Made by a program: the position numbers and the translations under genes. Positions 61,944-64,000 of a stretch of 64,000 nucleotides of DNA are shown in pieces. Below the pieces are notes generated by a model. That model was not told the DNA's origin. It was given only the letters and a program-made list of their open reading frames with translations, and searched no databases. The stretch comes from Falcatimonas sp. MSJ-15 (GTDB lineage Bacteria; Bacillota; Clostridia; Lachnospirales; Lachnospiraceae): the NCBI RefSeq assembly GCF_018918265.1, contig NZ_JAHLQC010000001.1:124001-188000 (forward strand), read 5' to 3'. Positions within the stretch are counted from its first letter, which is position 1. Each line of letters begins with the position of its first letter.

Positions 61944-64000
61944 TTAGATGCTGTCACCAGCTGTTTCACTTGTATTAGTGCCTGAACCAGAATTATCACT
62001 ATTCTTTGCTTTTTTATTATTTTTTCCTGATGAGTTAGAATTGGTATTGCCAGAAGGCATCTCACCGGAAGGAACTTCGCCAGAAGGCATCTCTCCACCA
62101 GGGCCACCTTGACCTTTGCCCATTGTACTAGTAGCTGTTCCAGCTGTATTTACTGTAGTATCAGCTGTGAAAGATTCTACTTCTGTTCCGTCTATGAGTA
62201 TCTTATATGTACCACCAGTTACAATATCAGATGAAGAAAACTGTATGCAGTTGAATGATTTAGCAGGTGTAAAACTTAATAATTCATTACCTGAATCATC
62301 TGTAAGTGATACTTTTTTGCCACCATCATAGCGTTCTGATAAGTAGACAATTACAGAACCCTGAGTTGATGAATCACTTACATTCTGCGCCATTCCTGAT
62401 GAACCGGCTGTCATAAGTACTCCACCTGTAATCGCATAAGTCTGGTCATAATCAAGTGCACCATCACCATCACTTGTAGGACCGTCAACGATGACATATC
62501 CGCCTGACTGATAGATGTATCCGTTAGAATCAAGACCATCACCTGATGCATTAACATATAGATTACCGCCTTTTATATTAAGTACAGCAGTTCCGTTATC
62601 CATTCCACCCATGCCCATCTGAGGTTCAGTTGAAGTTGTTGATACTGAACTGTCAGATGCATTGATTCCATCGTCATTGGCTACAATATCAATATCACCG
62701 TCATTAATTGTTATCTCATAAGCTTCAAGTCCTTCATAACATTTTGTAATATTAATAGTTCCATTATTAATAGTAAGTGTATTATCTGCATGAATACCAT
62801 CATCACCAGTAGCGATTGTTGATGTTGCATTATTATATGTTACTGTCTGGTTACTGTGTATTGCATCATCAGCAGTATTAATATTAAGAGTACCACCACT
62901 TATGACAATATTACATGAAGCTTTAAGTCCTTTTTGACTTGTACTTTCATCTTCTGTTGTACTATCTGAACTATCAGTTGATGAATTTGAAGAGTTAGAA
63001 GTACCTCCATTAGTTGTATTTGATGTGTCAGATGTAACACTATCTGGTGTTTTTTGGTTAGCTGCATCAGGCATGGTTACAGATGAATCTGAACTATTTG
63101 AAGGGAGTATATTATCAGGACGTTGACCTCCGCCCATCATACCACCGCCTGGCATATCAGAGCCACTTTTTACTTCATAGTTGCCATCAGCTGATGTGAG
63201 AGTGAATGTTCCACCATTAATATATAGATCAGTCTCTGCCTGTATACAGTCGCCATCAGAATTAATTGTTATGTTACCGCCATCTATACTGATATAGCCT
63301 AGGGAAGTGTCTTTGGTATTAGTTGATTTGATACCATCGTTAGCTGAGTCAATTGTTATGTCACCATTGTTGATAAGAACGTAATCTTTGCCTTTTAGAC
63401 CATTATTGCCAGCTGTTATATTAAGTGTTCCATTAGCTATAACAAGGTGATCCTTACTTGTCAGACCATTAGCATTAGTACAATTAATTGTAAGTGAACC
63501 ACTTCCGTTAATTGTAATAGAATCTTTTGAATAGATAGCAGCATCTGTATTAATGGCATTTTCATCTGTGCTTTCTTCGTGAGAAGCAGTATCAGTTATC
63601 TGGTTAGTTGTACCGGCTGCAAGTGTGACAATTGTTTTTTTTGCCTGTGCAATATAGATAGGAGAGTCGCTGTCTGATGTAAGGGTTGCATTCTTCATAA
63701 CAAGTCTAACAATCTCTTTATCTTCTGAATCGACAACTATCTGACCATTGCCTGTTCCGGTGATGATATATGTGCCACCGGCTGTTATTGTGACAATGTT
63801 ATCTTTGACGCTTGCATTGTCACCTGATACAGTTATTGTATCTGCTAGTGTTATTATTGTTGCAGTGCTTTCATCATAGTCTTCATCAAAATCGCTGTCT
63901 TCATATTCAGCTACTTCAACTGTTGATACTTTTTCTTCTTCTTCATTGCCGTCAGCGGCAGTTACTGTCTGTGAATCAGAAGCAATAGTTGTCTGATTAT
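61944..64000 (-). CDS. Cthe_2159-like carbohydrate-binding beta-helix protein, 5' end outside the window
   Basis: The frame is open from the right edge to a stop at 61944, at least 685 residues. Repeated turns such as INGSGSLTIN, DGDITID and DDGIHADNTLTIN build a right-handed beta-helix like Cthe_2159, a calcium-dependent pectin- and cellulose-binding protein. A Ser/Thr/Gly-rich linker splits the helix (encoded near 62950-63130). The C-terminus is low complexity with PSGE repeats and a basic KNNKKAKN. An acidic stretch precedes the helix. A signal peptide is expected beyond the edge. Confidence 0.85.
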   Translation of the reverse strand, partial: NQTTIASDSQTVTAADGNEEEEKVSTVEVAEYEDSDFDEDYDESTATIITLADTITVSGDNASVKDNIVTITAGGTYIITGTGNGQIVVDSEDKEIVRLVMKNATLTSDSDSPIYIAQAKKTIVTLAAGTTNQITDTASHEESTDENAINTDAAIYSKDSITINGSGSLTINCTNANGLTSKDHLVIANGTLNITAGNNGLKGKDYVLINNGDITIDSANDGIKSTNTKDTSLGYISIDGGNITINSDGDCIQAETDLYINGGTFTLTSADGNYEVKSGSDMPGGGMMGGGQRPDNILPSNSSDSSVTMPDAANQKTPDSVTSDTSNTTNGGTSNSSNSSTDSSDSTTEDESTSQKGLKASCNIVISGGTLNINTADDAIHSNQTVTYNNATSTIATGDDGIHADNTLTINNGTINITKCYEGLEAYEITINDGDIDIVANDDGINASDSSVSTTSTEPQMGMGGMDNGTAVLNIKGGNLYVNASGDGLDSNGYIYQSGGYVIVDGPTSDGDGALDYDQTYAITGGVLMTAGSSGMAQNVSDSSTQGSVIVYLSERYDGGKKVSLTDDSGNELLSFTPAKSFNCIQFSSSDIVTGGTYKILIDGTEVESFTADTTVNTAGTATSTMGKGQGGPGGEMPSGEVPSGEMPSGNTNSNSSGKNNKKAKNSDNSGSGTNTSETAGDSI

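Overview
The window reads as a chromosome segment of a low-G+C Gram-positive anaerobe, most likely a Lachnospiraceae member close to Lachnospira / [Eubacterium] eligens. This is inferred from strong A+T bias, clear AGGAGG-type ribosome binding sites, T-box leaders on leuS and ilvBN, a type III pantothenate kinase, HydF/HydG remnants of [FeFe]-hydrogenase maturation, and carbohydrate genes pointing to pectin and hemicellulose (GH28, GH43, GH27, GH2 and a Cthe_2159-like pectin-binding beta-helix protein). I saw no rRNA, tRNA or CRISPR array.

Layout. 0-10.5 kb: a small membrane protein, an alpha/beta hydrolase, a THUMP-type RNA methyltransferase, a 7TM HD-GYP phosphodiesterase, a GH43 enzyme with a divergent AraC regulator, and an aminopeptidase P. 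10.5-13.5 kb: an accessory patch with two divergent, strongly structured elements sharing a conserved core, an sce7726-type gene, and an intact stand-alone TnpB element. 13.5-28.5 kb: GH28, a GH25 lysozyme, coaX, a U32 pair, a HelD-like helicase, a two-component system, a hydrolase and an ABC exporter. 28.5-39.4 kb: phosphoesterase, GH27, aroA, an EIIC-EAL fusion, GH2, a glycosyltransferase and a second HD-GYP protein. 39.5-49.6 kb: T-box/leuS, a Nudix hydrolase, a split purine pair replacing PurH, a CmpB-type membrane protein, and T-box/ilvB-ilvN whose leader carries a duplicated structured repeat.

49.7-52 kb holds a decaying hydrogenase-maturation locus: an in-frame chimera of a shortened TM1266 regulator with the C-terminal part of HydG, and a hydF broken by a one-base slip in an A tract. 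52-58.5 kb is the best candidate for an undescribed system: a putative small RNA, a microbial PARG-type macrodomain protein, an EVE/PUA-like domain cut away from its usual HNH nuclease, an IS1182 relic, a very acidic repeat protein, and a 1091-residue sacsin-like GHKL ATPase ending in a DUF3883 PD-(D/E)XK nuclease. 58.7-64 kb contains three small unknowns, a degraded DUF1906/RHS toxin module with a frameshifted downstream (immunity-like) gene bracketed by two group II intron 5' ends, and a partial pectin-binding protein running off the right edge.

Recurring themes are short tandem repeats between and inside genes, long-loop inverted repeats between convergent genes, and c-di-GMP turnover represented only by phosphodiesterases (two HD-GYP, one EAL, no GGDEF).
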